From Clostridium weizhouense (lineage in GTDB: Bacteria; Bacillota; Clostridia; Clostridiales; Clostridiaceae): a stretch of DNA of 64,000 nt. The translations under genes and the position numbers were made by a program. Shown here one piece after another: positions 38,223 through 46,026 of this stretch. Every line of letters starts with the position of its first letter. Position 1 is the first letter of the stretch. Location: positions 1-64,000 of the forward strand of contig NZ_JAHXPT010000013.1 of the NCBI RefSeq assembly GCF_019431045.1, written 5' to 3'. Below the pieces are notes generated by a model. That model made no database searches. It worked only from the letters and a program-made list of their open reading frames with translations, and was not told where the DNA came from.

Positions 38223-39182
38223 CTAAGATATTTTGACACTTTTTTTATATACTATTCTGTCAAGTTCTTCATTACTTAGTTTTGCTTCAGGTAACAACGA
38301 TTTTTGAAGCATATATTTTCTAAAGTCTTTGAGTGTATCAGGATTTTTCTTTGAATAAATTTGAGCATAAGATTTACGGGGATGACCCTTTATTTCAGCA
38401 GTATAGATACTTTTTTTAGATGGCTTTTTAAACACTACATTTCCATGCTTATCGTAAGTTATTTTTGCTAAACTTGTTTGATTAACTTGATGATAAGTTT
38501 GCCTCTGGCTTAGAACTTTATGTTGAAGATACTGGCTAACTGAATAAAAGTAGTTAGGTCTTACAAAGGTTTTAGGAACTAAAAGTAACAGTAAGTTATT
38601 TGCTTTTAATGGATAGTCTTCTAGTGTATTCCAACAATTTAAATGAGGGTCCCAATAACAACCTAATACTTGTTTTTTATCAGTTAGTGGAATATTAAGT
38701 TTTTTGCATTGTAATTTGGTAAAATCGTAGAGTTTTTTTCTAAGAATATTGGTTAGGAGGTCAGATAGTCTGTCCTCTGCAAAGTTATCAACAAAAACGC
38801 ATAAATCCATTGGATTAGCAATAATACCATCCTTAATAAGATTTTTATTGGAGACTTCTTTAAAAATATCATATAATACTTTGGAAGTTGCTCCTTTACC
38901 ACTTGATTGATGTCGGGAAAGACCTAATTTGGTTTCATTAGGTTCATGACCAAAGTCTAATAATTTATATAATTCATAATCATTATTAGAAGTGCAACAG
39001 TTAAAAATAGAATCAAAGAAACTATTTATGACATATGAACATTCTTTTGAAAAAGAATCATTTGAATTTTCAATAATACAAGGGTCGATAAATAACTTTA
39101 TATCGGTGTTTAAATTTATATCAATAAAGTCAATATCCTCATGTCCATTAAGATTAAGATTAAAAAAATTGCTAAAGTGCAT
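38223..39182 (-). CDS. Conserved protein of unknown function from accessory regions
   Basis: The 319-residue soluble protein has recurrent motifs such as DINLNTDIKLFIDPCII, GHEPNETKLGLSRHQSSGKG and EDRLSDLLTNILRKKLYDFT. I recall a widespread family of this pattern in accessory and defence regions but know no tested function. The acidic LSD region could be a nuclease site; that is a guess. AAGGAGG fits the ATG at 39182 better than one at 39206. It is downstream of the ATPase pair. Confidence 0.6.
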   Translation of the reverse strand: MHFSNFFNLNLNGHEDIDFIDINLNTDIKLFIDPCIIENSNDSFSKECSYVINSFFDSIFNCCTSNNDYELYKLLDFGHEPNETKLGLSRHQSSGKGATSKVLYDIFKEVSNKNLIKDGIIANPMDLCVFVDNFAEDRLSDLLTNILRKKLYDFTKLQCKKLNIPLTDKKQVLGCYWDPHLNCWNTLEDYPLKANNLLLLLVPKTFVRPNYFYSVSQYLQHKVLSQRQTYHQVNQTSLAKITYDKHGNVVFKKPSKKSIYTAEIKGHPRKSYAQIYSKKNPDTLKDFRKYMLQKSLLPEAKLSNEELDRIVYKKSVKIS

Positions 39183-39237
39183 CGAATTCCTCCTTAAATA
39201 TAACATAAAATGTTAAAAAAATTTAATTTAATTTTTT

Positions 39238-39360
39238 ATGAGAATATGATACACTATTACTGTGTATGAATAGTGTACTTACGGTTCTCATAAAGATATA
39301 ATGTAGATAAGTAAGTATTTAAGCACTGATATTTGCGGTATTAGTGCTTATTTTATTTTT
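39238..39360 (+). other. Nested palindrome and orphan plus-strand terminator
   Basis: ATGAGAA/TTCTCAT (39238-39291) encloses TACACTATT/AATAGTGTA (39250-39277). Then AAGCACTGATA/TATTAGTGCTT (39321-39349) is followed by TTTTATTTTT, a good terminator on the plus strand where no plus-strand gene exists. It may be a short RNA or an operator of the minus-strand gene at 38223-39182. Confidence 0.45.
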
Positions 39361-39446
39361 TAAAAATAAAATACTAATGGCTTTATATTATCACCTCCAT
39401 ATAAAATTTAATATCTATATATAAACTGTAGTAAACTACAGGAATT

Positions 39447-39806
39447 TTAAGAAGTTTGAAATGTTGTTAACCATGTTTTAAAGTTGCATATATCTGAAAA
39501 ATATTCAATTGTTAATTTAGCATTTTTCAGATATAAATTATTATTGTATATAATACAAATTTTATCTAAACTTTTATCATATTTGTGATAGGGAGTATTA
39601 ATTTTTTTTAGTATTTCATGATAAGTAATATTTGATTGGAATGCATAGTGCCTTAGTGACCAAGGACTATGCATATTAGATAACTCATTAGAAATATCAT
39701 TTAAGTGACGAAGTGTTTTAGAATCGTCATAATAAAAAATATATATATGTCTGCAAATTATACGTTTAGGCAAGTTTCGCTTGCAAAAATTCCCTATATT
39801 ATCCAT
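39447..39806 (-). CDS. Small partner of the AAA-ATPase, unknown function
   Basis: The 119-residue protein starts 4 bp after the ATPase stop, with GAGGTG in the ATPase tail as its ribosome site, so the two are made together. It has a beta strand HIYIFYYDD, then LSNMHSPWSLRHYAF and NNLYLKNAKLT. It lacks the Toprim-like motifs of RloB, the usual partner. I recognise no family. Confidence 0.6.
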   Translation of the reverse strand: MDNIGNFCKRNLPKRIICRHIYIFYYDDSKTLRHLNDISNELSNMHSPWSLRHYAFQSNITYHEILKKINTPYHKYDKSLDKICIIYNNNLYLKNAKLTIEYFSDICNFKTWLTTFQTS

Positions 39807-39810
39807 GAAA

Positions 39811-41160
39811 TTACACCTCATTAAAATTTGGAATTGCATTATATCTTCCAAGTAAATAAGATTTATCAACTTTTTTATCAAAACGCTCATTAAATTGCTC
39901 TAACGAGTATAATTCTGATTCATTATTTGCACTTTTATTTACAAACCAAATTTCATCACGTCTTAATAAATCAAAGTTAAGAAGTCGTGACTCGTGTGTA
40001 GTAACAATAAGTTGAATGTTTTTCTTACCTAAAGAATTTAAGTATGATTCAATAAACTTATATGTTAAAAGCGGATGAAGGCTTCTATCAATTTCATCTA
40101 TTATATATATCCTGTTATTATTTTCCGAAAATAATATTTCTATTAATTCTAAAATTCGTCTTGTACCATCAGACTCTTCACAAATATTGAATGTTCCATG
40201 TGAACCATGTTCAAATTCAATTGTCTTTGTTAATATATTATAATTTTCATTGACCTCAAAAATGAAAAATTCTTTATCACCACGTAAAAGTAATCCTATT
40301 TCTGTAGGTGGAATAGATTCTTTTTTTGCACGGATAATTTCTTTTTCAATATTATCACGAACATCTTTTAATAATTCATCAGGAACAGAATTCGCAATGT
40401 CCTCACGTTTAGCATCTATGATTTTAAAATTTGTTATGCCTGTACCAAACTTATTAATAGTATTAAATATTTCTTCAGAATTAGCCTTAGTCATGAAATA
40501 TGAGTAATTTGAAAATGGTTTATCAGGGTAGTTAATATCTAAGTCAAACTTAAACCAATTAAAAATGTTCTTGAAGACTATTAGTTCTGATTTAGTCTTA
40601 TACAGTTCAGACTTATCCCTATTCATTACACTTAAAAATAGAGCAGATTCATCTGTTTTTGTATCATCAAAATATATATTAACACGTTTTAGAATGTTAT
40701 CATCTTTGAAATATTTACCTATAGAGTATTCATTTTTAGTCAAATCTCTATTAAATATAAGATATGAAGAATCTTGATTTATTTCGTATAGCCATTCTTT
40801 GGTTATACTATTTTCATTAAGTAATGTTTCAAAACCATAATTATAGAACTTATTATCTACCTTAATTTCAAACTCAAAATGACTTGTTTTATTTTTATTG
40901 TCTTTATTTGCTCTATTATATTTTTGAGTGAATCCTTTAGGAAGCCCTTCTAGTATAACTTTTTGTGAAAAATCTATAGCATTTATAAAATTAGATTTAC
41001 CAGAAGCATTTGCTCCATATAAGGCACTAAATCTAAGAATATTTAATTTTTTACTGGTTAATAAATGCTCACGTTTTCCTCTAGCTTTTCCAGCTAGCAT
41101 ACTAAATTCCTGTAGTGAACCTATTGACATAAAGTTTTCAATTTTAACTTTTATAAGCAT
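39811..41160 (-). CDS. AAA-family ATPase (AAA_15/RloA-like), probable defence protein
   Basis: The 449-residue ABC/SMC-like ATPase has the N-terminal FMSIGS start typical of AAA_15, Walker A GANASGKS at 49-56, a signature-like region, Walker B IYIIDE near 351-356 followed by SLHPLLT, and the switch histidine in TTHESR near 387-392. Such ATPases pair with nucleases in phage defence (RloAB, AbiL, retron or Septu types). Here the partner is a small unknown protein. A perfect palindrome lies 35 bp before the start. Confidence 0.78.
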   Translation of the reverse strand: MLIKVKIENFMSIGSLQEFSMLAGKARGKREHLLTSKKLNILRFSALYGANASGKSNFINAIDFSQKVILEGLPKGFTQKYNRANKDNKNKTSHFEFEIKVDNKFYNYGFETLLNENSITKEWLYEINQDSSYLIFNRDLTKNEYSIGKYFKDDNILKRVNIYFDDTKTDESALFLSVMNRDKSELYKTKSELIVFKNIFNWFKFDLDINYPDKPFSNYSYFMTKANSEEIFNTINKFGTGITNFKIIDAKREDIANSVPDELLKDVRDNIEKEIIRAKKESIPPTEIGLLLRGDKEFFIFEVNENYNILTKTIEFEHGSHGTFNICEESDGTRRILELIEILFSENNNRIYIIDEIDRSLHPLLTYKFIESYLNSLGKKNIQLIVTTHESRLLNFDLLRRDEIWFVNKSANNESELYSLEQFNERFDKKVDKSYLLGRYNAIPNFNEV

Positions 41161-41194
41161 GGGATTTTCCTCCTATATTTCTTATAAGTATATA

Positions 41195-41215
41195 ATAAGT
41201 GAAAAAATCACTTAT
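41195..41215. promoter_or_regulatory. Candidate operator upstream of the AAA-ATPase
   Basis: ATAAGTGA-N5-TCACTTAT is a perfect 8-bp inverted repeat. The 13-mer GAAAAAATCACTT within it recurs at 41262-41274. Its position suggests regulation of the divergent promoters between the ATPase and the rightward operon. Confidence 0.5.
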
Positions 41216-41292
41216 GTCAATAATTAATAATGGATTTTACGATAAATAATGTTTTAAATACGAAAAAATCACTTTGTATTGAAGGAGGTGAA

Positions 41293-41373
41293 ATGATATT
41301 GAATAAGAGTAATAAAATAAATTTGAAAATATATATTATTATAATGAGGCTCTTATATATATTTAAAGTATAG
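41293..41373 (+). CDS. Possible 26-residue peptide
   Basis: GGAGGTGAA stands directly before ATG, and the frame runs 26 codons with a hydrophobic centre (LKIYIIIMRLLYIF). It could be a leader or a small membrane peptide at the start of the mobile-element operon. There is no further support. Confidence 0.3.
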   Translation: MILNKSNKINLKIYIIIMRLLYIFKV

Positions 41374-41408
41374 ATAGGAGGTTTTTATATTTCATAGGAG
41401 GTACTAAA

Positions 41409-41771
41409 ATGATAGAAATAGCTTATTTAAGGGAAGATGGAGTTTTAAAAACTATGCCACAGGAGGTACAAGAAAAGATAAAGGAAACACTACAAATACT
41501 AGACTCAGAATACGGATATAATAGAGATAAATACAAGGATAATGGAGGTTATGTTATAGTTGTAGATAAGCAAGAGGATTTTAGACAAATAAAGAAAAAA
41601 ACATATATTGATTGCAATACTGTTATAGCTGAGTATGTAGATAAGATAGTATGTAGCAATAGTGAGGTATATACTAATTCTCTAATACTTTGTAATAATG
41701 ATTATGCTATATCATTAATAATTCCATTGGAGCTAACACCTGAAAATCTAAGAAATTATATTATTGATTAA
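41409..41771 (+). CDS. Hypothetical protein of the mobile element
   Basis: I do not recognise this 120-residue soluble acidic protein. It has MPQEVQEKIKETLQILDSEYG, a DKQEDFRQIKK segment and a hydrophobic C-terminal strand. AGGAGG precedes the ATG, and a terminator follows directly. It is the first of four small co-directional genes. Confidence 0.55.
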   Translation: MIEIAYLREDGVLKTMPQEVQEKIKETLQILDSEYGYNRDKYKDNGGYVIVVDKQEDFRQIKKKTYIDCNTVIAEYVDKIVCSNSEVYTNSLILCNNDYAISLIIPLELTPENLRNYIID

Positions 41772-41813
41772 AAGCCTTAATTACCAAATACAATGGTGAT
41801 TAAGGCTTTTATT
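41771..41813 (+). terminator. Intrinsic terminator
   Basis: AAAAGCCTTAAT-TACCA pairs with TGGTG-ATTAAGGCTTTT around a short loop and is followed by ATTATT. Confidence 0.8.
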
Positions 41814-41838
41814 ATTTGCAAAGACATAGGAGGTTACT

Positions 41839-42132
41839 ATGACAAGAAAGGTAATAAAAGAAACTAATTACTGTCAGATAATTAGTCAAGGCAAAGTAAT
41901 TGATGAAGATTATACCTATTGCATTGAAAAGATATTTATTAAAGCTATAAAAAGAGATGAAATTAGGTTTAGCCTTTACAAAGATACTATTAGGTCAGCA
42001 GAAAGATATATCCCACGTTCATTGGATGTAACAGAAGAACAATTATTACAGTTAATTAAAGAAGCAATAACTGAAGGAGTATTCTCAAAGGATTTTATAA
42101 AAAAATTATCTCAAATATTAAATGAAAAGTAG
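41839..42132 (+). CDS. Hypothetical protein of the mobile element
   Basis: The 97-residue protein is charged and mostly helical, with no family I can name. AGGAGG precedes the ATG, and the DUF960 gene follows 11 bp later, so they are probably co-transcribed. Confidence 0.5.
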   Translation: MTRKVIKETNYCQIISQGKVIDEDYTYCIEKIFIKAIKRDEIRFSLYKDTIRSAERYIPRSLDVTEEQLLQLIKEAITEGVFSKDFIKKLSQILNEK

Positions 42133-42143
42133 GAGGAGTAAAA

Positions 42144-42458
42144 ATGTTTGAAAATAAGAGCAGTCGTTATATTACTAGAGGAGTTAATGAAACATTAAGC
42201 ATTCATATGCAACTATTACTATGGAATTTAATTGATACATTAAAGGAGGATAAAAACATAGAGGTGGATTATTTACAAGTGTTTAGGTTCAAGCATATTA
42301 CTAATAATGAAAAGTACAACCTTAGTATTACTCATTCACAGGAAGTACCAGAGTATAAAAAAGAGTATTTATTTAATGTAGATAATCCTATTAGTGAAAA
42401 AGTATTTGTTATTGATAGTGGGGATTACGCTACTATGTTATTGGCAGAAGAATATTAA
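42144..42458 (+). CDS. DUF960-family protein
   Basis: The 104-residue protein shows the DUF960 pattern: RYITRGVNETLSIHMQLLLW near the N-terminus, VDYLQVFRFK, and THSQEVPEYKKEY. Members are common on Gram-positive plasmids, ICEs and phages, with no known activity. GGAGGAG precedes the ATG. Confidence 0.75.
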   Translation: MFENKSSRYITRGVNETLSIHMQLLLWNLIDTLKEDKNIEVDYLQVFRFKHITNNEKYNLSITHSQEVPEYKKEYLFNVDNPISEKVFVIDSGDYATMLLAEEY

Positions 42459-42476
42459 AAGATTGGAGTGGTAGAA

Positions 42477-42827
42477 ATGAATAAAGATTTAGTAAAGGGA
42501 ATGGTATTTAAAATTGATGAAACAAAGAGAGTTGGAACAATGAGAATAGATTGGTACGATGGAAGACTTTGCAACCAATGGAATCCAACAAACCTTCTAA
42601 TGGAGCTAAAAACAAGCTCAAAAATTGACCTAGAGAAACTGCAGCAGGAACTAAACTACCTCCAATTTGAGCTTCTTTCAAGCTTTGAGAGGGTAGAGGA
42701 ATACTGCAATGGTACTGGCTACGACAAAGAAACTCTATTTTCAATTTCATTAGATTATGCTGATTATGCAATTAAACTTATACCAGTAAAAGATGCTTAT
42801 AGCTATATTTATACTTATATAAAATAA
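42477..42827 (+). CDS. Hypothetical protein of the mobile element
   Basis: The 116-residue protein carries RIDWYDGRLCNQWNPTNLL and two long helical segments. The ATG at 42477 has GGAG 9 nt upstream; an in-frame GTG at 42468 is too close to that site. Several stretches use CT-rich codons unlike the neighbours. Function unknown. Confidence 0.5.
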   Translation: MNKDLVKGMVFKIDETKRVGTMRIDWYDGRLCNQWNPTNLLMELKTSSKIDLEKLQQELNYLQFELLSSFERVEEYCNGTGYDKETLFSISLDYADYAIKLIPVKDAYSYIYTYIK

Positions 42828-42853
42828 AGAGCCTTTCACACAAAATTGATTAC

Positions 42854-43216
42854 CTATTTAGTATTTCTAATTACCTTTTTAGCTTTCAAATAATAAAGCA
42901 ATTCTTGCTTATCTTCTATGTTCCAATTATTAAAATCCTTAAGTAGTTCAATAACAGGAAGGAAGTTTATATCATTAATAGCTTCACCAAATGTATTATT
43001 TTGTGAGTCTTCAACAAAGTATGAAGTAGGTGTATCTAAAGCATTGGCAATAATTTTTAGACTATCTATTGAAGGGTTACTTCTTCCATTTTCAATATCA
43101 CTTAAAAATGATACAGATATTCTTTCTTCTGGTATTGTAGCAGTTATATCAGATAGCTTTTGTAGTGAAATACCTTTAGCTTTTCTGATGGCTTTTAATT
43201 TATCTCCTAATTGCAT
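42854..43216 (-). CDS. XRE-family repressor
   Basis: The 120-residue protein has an N-terminal helix-turn-helix (about 2-62, with ISLQKLSDI and VSFLSDIENGRSNPSIDSLKII) and a short C-terminal helical part. It is divergent from a second XRE gene, a CI/Cro-like layout typical of integrative elements. GAGGAGG fits the ATG at 43216. No ImmA-type protease gene is adjacent. Confidence 0.8.
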   Translation of the reverse strand: MQLGDKLKAIRKAKGISLQKLSDITATIPEERISVSFLSDIENGRSNPSIDSLKIIANALDTPTSYFVEDSQNNTFGEAINDINFLPVIELLKDFNNWNIEDKQELLYYLKAKKVIRNTK

Positions 43217-43233
43217 AACATCCTCCTCAAATT

Positions 43234-43360
43234 TTCGTAAATAACGTATTAAATTAAGTATAAACAAACTTAGATAAAATGTAAATTAATTTGATAAAAA
43301 TGGTATGAATTATACTTTTGGCGTAAAAGCGATTGTGTATTTACGTTTTTAACGTATAAT
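43234..43360. promoter_or_regulatory. Divergent promoter region with repeated ACGT operators
   Basis: Leftward: TTTACA (43280-43285) and TATACT (43257-43262), 17 bp apart. Rightward: TTGTGT (43333-43338) and TATAAT (43355-43360). Palindromes TTCGTAAATAACGTA (43234-43248) and ACGTTTTTAACGT (43343-43355) lie downstream of the first promoter and between the boxes of the second. They suit binding by the two XRE proteins. Confidence 0.55.
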
Positions 43361-43382
43361 GAATAACATGAGGGTGGTAATT

Positions 43383-43574
43383 TTGGATAAAATAGGCGAA
43401 AAAATTAAGTGTGAAAGACTTAAGAAAAGTTTAAAGCAATATGAGCTAGCAGAAAAAGCAGGAATATCTAATACCTTTCTTTCAGATATTGAAGTGGGAA
43501 GAACTACACCTTCATTGAAAACACTAAAGAAGATAGCTCAAGCATTAGAGCTTGATATTAAGATATTTTTATAA
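43383..43574 (+). CDS. XRE-family regulator (Cro-like, small)
   Basis: A single helix-turn-helix domain (KIGEKIKCERLKKSLKQYEL, then GISNTFLSDIEVGRTTPSLK) fills this 63-residue protein. The start is probably TTG at 43383, since GAGGGTGG stands 5-6 nt before it; ATGs at 43359 and 43368 lie upstream of that site. It probably controls the rightward genes. Confidence 0.75.
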   Translation: MDKIGEKIKCERLKKSLKQYELAEKAGISNTFLSDIEVGRTTPSLKTLKKIAQALELDIKIFL

Positions 43575-43668
43575 GGAATAAATTAGTTTTAAATTTGCAC
43601 TTCATTATTATGTTGATAGAAAGTATACATGTAGGTTAATCAACAGAAATTGTTATAGGAGGATTAAT

Positions 43669-43833
43669 ATGAAGTTTATAATTAATGCATTAATATTATT
43701 CGGAATTATATGGTTATTAATATTCTTAGGAACTTTATTTGGATTAATAGGGCTTATGATTTTAAGAATTTTTATGATAGTTGGGATACCAGCACTTATA
43801 ATATGGGTGATATATAAGTTATTTAAAAGATAA
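43669..43833 (+). CDS. Small membrane protein (54 residues)
   Basis: ATAGGAGG precedes ATG by 6 nt. The product is almost wholly hydrophobic, with two TM helices and a YKLFKR tail. It is part of the mobile element and of unknown function. Confidence 0.6.
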   Translation: MKFIINALILFGIIWLLIFLGTLFGLIGLMILRIFMIVGIPALIIWVIYKLFKR

Positions 43834-43938
43834 TGAGATTGTATAGTAATCTATGCAATTTGAAGCATTGGATAGGATGGCAATAAAATATATAAATTAA
43901 TTTATATTTTAAAATAAGATAAGAAAAGAGGTAATAAT

Positions 43939-44121
43939 ATGGCGAAAGCAACATGTCGAGTATGTAGAGGTAAAAAGATAGTAAAGTGTGAGGATTAGGG
44001 ATTAACCTACGGTACATATGACCATAGTGATGTAACAATACAAGGCTCATGTCCAGCTTGTGGTGGTACTGGCAAAATACCATGTCCAGAATGTCACGGA
44101 ACAGGAAAAGTAGATGACTAA
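43939..44121 (+). pseudogene. DnaJ-type zinc-finger peptide interrupted by an in-frame TAG
   Basis: ATG with AGAGG upstream opens a frame encoding CRVCRGKK and, after TAG at 43996-43998, CPACGGTGKIPCPECHGTGK, then TAA. The CxxCxGxG motifs are those of DnaJ-like zinc fingers. Both sides keep the same frame, so a single base change would restore about 60 residues. It is either decayed or read through. Confidence 0.6.
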
Positions 44122-44156
44122 ACTTAAAGAAATTATAGATAACAGGAGATGAGAGT

Positions 44157-44411
44157 TTGGGTTTATTTAATAAGTTAAAGGAAATAGTATTAGTAGAATT
44201 AGGCGATGATGATGCTGCAAAGCTTTCAAGAAAATTTTTAGATTTTGTAAATAATGAAGCAGATAAGAGAGATAGAAATAAAAATAGTATCTTAAAATTA
44301 GCAAGAAATATGGATAATAAAAGTGATGATGAATTAAAAAGAATTTATCAAACTAGCTCTGGTGATATGAAGATAGCGGCAGGGTATCTTTTAAAACAAA
44401 GAGGATATTAA
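44157..44411 (+). CDS. Small charged hypothetical protein
   Basis: The 84-residue helical protein (GLFNKLKEIVLVELGDDDAA) starts at TTG with GGAGA 9 nt before it; the nearby ATG at 44148 is closed by TAA. A strong terminator follows. No family recognised. Confidence 0.55.
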   Translation: MGLFNKLKEIVLVELGDDDAAKLSRKFLDFVNNEADKRDRNKNSILKLARNMDNKSDDELKRIYQTSSGDMKIAAGYLLKQRGY

Positions 44412-44420
44412 ATATTAATA

Positions 44421-44468
44421 AAAGAAACATTTATGTCTAAAATAATTAGATATTGATGTTTCTTTTTT
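44421..44468 (+). terminator. Intrinsic terminator
   Basis: AAAGAAACAT pairs with ATGTTTCTTT, with an inner GTCTAA/TTAGAT pairing, and is followed by TTTTTT. Confidence 0.8.
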
Positions 44469-44480
44469 AATAATAATTTT

Positions 44481-44592
44481 GGGGGTGAAGGGGAAAAGAG
44501 GGAATAGAATTTCAAAAAAATCTGTGACAGAAAATTTGAATTGAAGAATAAAAAAATTTGTAAAACAATGCCCACCTATGCCCCTCCACCAC
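44481..44592. repeat. G-rich palindromic sequence, left of the replication genes
   Basis: GGTGAAGGGG and CCCCTCCACC form an imperfect long-range stem in otherwise AT-rich DNA. The segment GAAGGGGAAAAGAGGGAATA (from 44487) is matched in reverse orientation near 47822-47848. It may be part of an origin. Confidence 0.5.
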
Positions 44593-44630
44593 TAAAAAAG
44601 CGAAAAATAATGTATAGGAAGAATAAAAAT

Positions 44631-44777
44631 ATGAAAGAAATAACAATATTAGTACTTGAAATAATATTACTTATACTAAAAGGCTTTGATGTAACTGATG
44701 CTACTAAAAGGACATCTGAAAAACATGGTGTAGAATTTGCAACATTGTGGGAAGTTATACCCAAGAAGTGGAAGTAA
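44631..44777 (+). CDS. Small hypothetical protein (48 residues)
   Basis: AGGAAG at 44616 fits the ATG at 44631. The product has a hydrophobic helix ([16 protein letters not shown]) and a C-terminal TSEKHGVEFATLWEVIPKKW that looks like a small helical DNA- or protein-binding unit. An in-frame start at 44541 lacks a ribosome site. Unknown function. Confidence 0.5.
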   Translation: MKEITILVLEIILLILKGFDVTDATKRTSEKHGVEFATLWEVIPKKWK

Positions 44778-44784
44778 TAATAAT

Positions 44785-44826
44785 GAGATTTTGAAAGCTT
44801 ATGCTAACAAAATCTCTTATTTTTTA
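44785..44826 (+). terminator. Intrinsic terminator
   Basis: GAGATTTTG pairs with CAAAATCTC and is followed by TTATTTTTT. Confidence 0.8.
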
Positions 44827-45202
44827 TAAATAAAATTATCTTCAAATTTTTTTGTCAAAATAATAAGGTATATTTAAAAATATCATCAAACTAAAGCTAT
44901 TAGTCTATAAGTGTATATGGGTTATCCGACGTTTGTGAAAGAAGATAAAAAGCTAAATTTGGAGTAATTCTACGAAAAATTGAGTAAATAGAGAATAATT
45001 TAAAACAGAAGCTTTCAATTATAAAATAATTTTAAAGCATTTGTAATTATAGACTAAGTAATTTAGCTAGAAAATCTTTTTTGTGTATACATATAAAAAT
45101 CGTGAAATATGAAAATTTTTTATTTCTTTAATGCATGATAATATACAAATACGAAATAGATAAAACCTTACAGCATATTAAAAGTTTAAAGGAGGAATAA
45201 AA
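44827..45202. other. AT-rich gap upstream of the replication operon
   Basis: I see no ORF or repeat family in this stretch. It should contain the promoter for the genes at 45203-47736; TGATAATAT near 45135 is a possible -10. AAAGGAGG precedes the next ATG. Confidence 0.35.
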
Positions 45203-45952
45203 ATGGCACTTAAAAAACTTACAGAAGCACAAAAACTTAGAATAGCTAATATGAAGCAAGGAGAGGTAACACAAACAATGAGTACATCTAATAATTCAAT
45301 AACTAATGCAAGTATTGTTTCAAGAGAGGAAGTAATCCCAAAAGTAGAAAATGTTTTGGAAGATGTAATTGAGGATACTAAATACCAATCAATGCAGAAG
45401 AATATTATTCCTCAAAATATTTTTGTAACAAATATCAGCAATAAAGAAGGACAAGCAAGAACAAACTATGATTACTCACAAGATGATGAATCAGAAGATG
45501 ACTTTTTCCAAGAGGAAGAAGCAAACAATGATGATATTGATGGTATTAACTCATTACAAGATTTATTAGTAGAAATAACTACTAGAAAAGCAAAAATACC
45601 AGAAGGTGAGATTAAATTTTTAATTAAACATATTAGTTTAGAAAGATGTGTGGAATCACGCTATGGAATAGCAAATCAAGTAACAGTGCATTACCATCTC
45701 CACAAAGAAATAAATGGTGAAATCAAAGAATTTTCGTTGAAGCAGAAGTATTATGTTTCTAATTATCCTAAGTCAAGATTTGGAAAGCTTTACAAAGCTT
45801 TAACAGGTAAAGAAACTAGTAATCACATTAACCTAAGAAAGCTTTATGGTATTTCAGGCACAGCAGAAATTACATATTATACGGCTGATAATGATGATGT
45901 TTTCGAAAATGTTGATATTGAAAGCATAAGGGTAATAAGAAAACATGCATAA
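45203..45952 (+). CDS. Hypothetical protein preceding the primase gene
   Basis: The 249-residue protein has a basic N-terminus, a very acidic middle (about 92-112, DDESEDDFFQEEE) and a folded beta-rich C-terminal half with SRFGKLYKALTGKE. The acidic linker and its place directly before the primase-helicase suggest a replication accessory protein, perhaps one that binds single-stranded DNA. No motif proves it. AAAGGAGG precedes the ATG. Confidence 0.6.
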   Translation: MALKKLTEAQKLRIANMKQGEVTQTMSTSNNSITNASIVSREEVIPKVENVLEDVIEDTKYQSMQKNIIPQNIFVTNISNKEGQARTNYDYSQDDESEDDFFQEEEANNDDIDGINSLQDLLVEITTRKAKIPEGEIKFLIKHISLERCVESRYGIANQVTVHYHLHKEINGEIKEFSLKQKYYVSNYPKSRFGKLYKALTGKETSNHINLRKLYGISGTAEITYYTADNDDVFENVDIESIRVIRKHA

Positions 45953-46026
45953 GCACTAGAAATACCATTAAATATTGATGGTATCACATAAATGATATCA
46001 TCAATAATATCAAAGGAGGAGCTTAC

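Noticed and set aside
44541-44630. N-terminal extension with a PPPLKKRK stretch before the 48-residue protein
   Set aside because: There is no ribosome site at 44541, and the stretch lies in the G-rich palindromic sequence.
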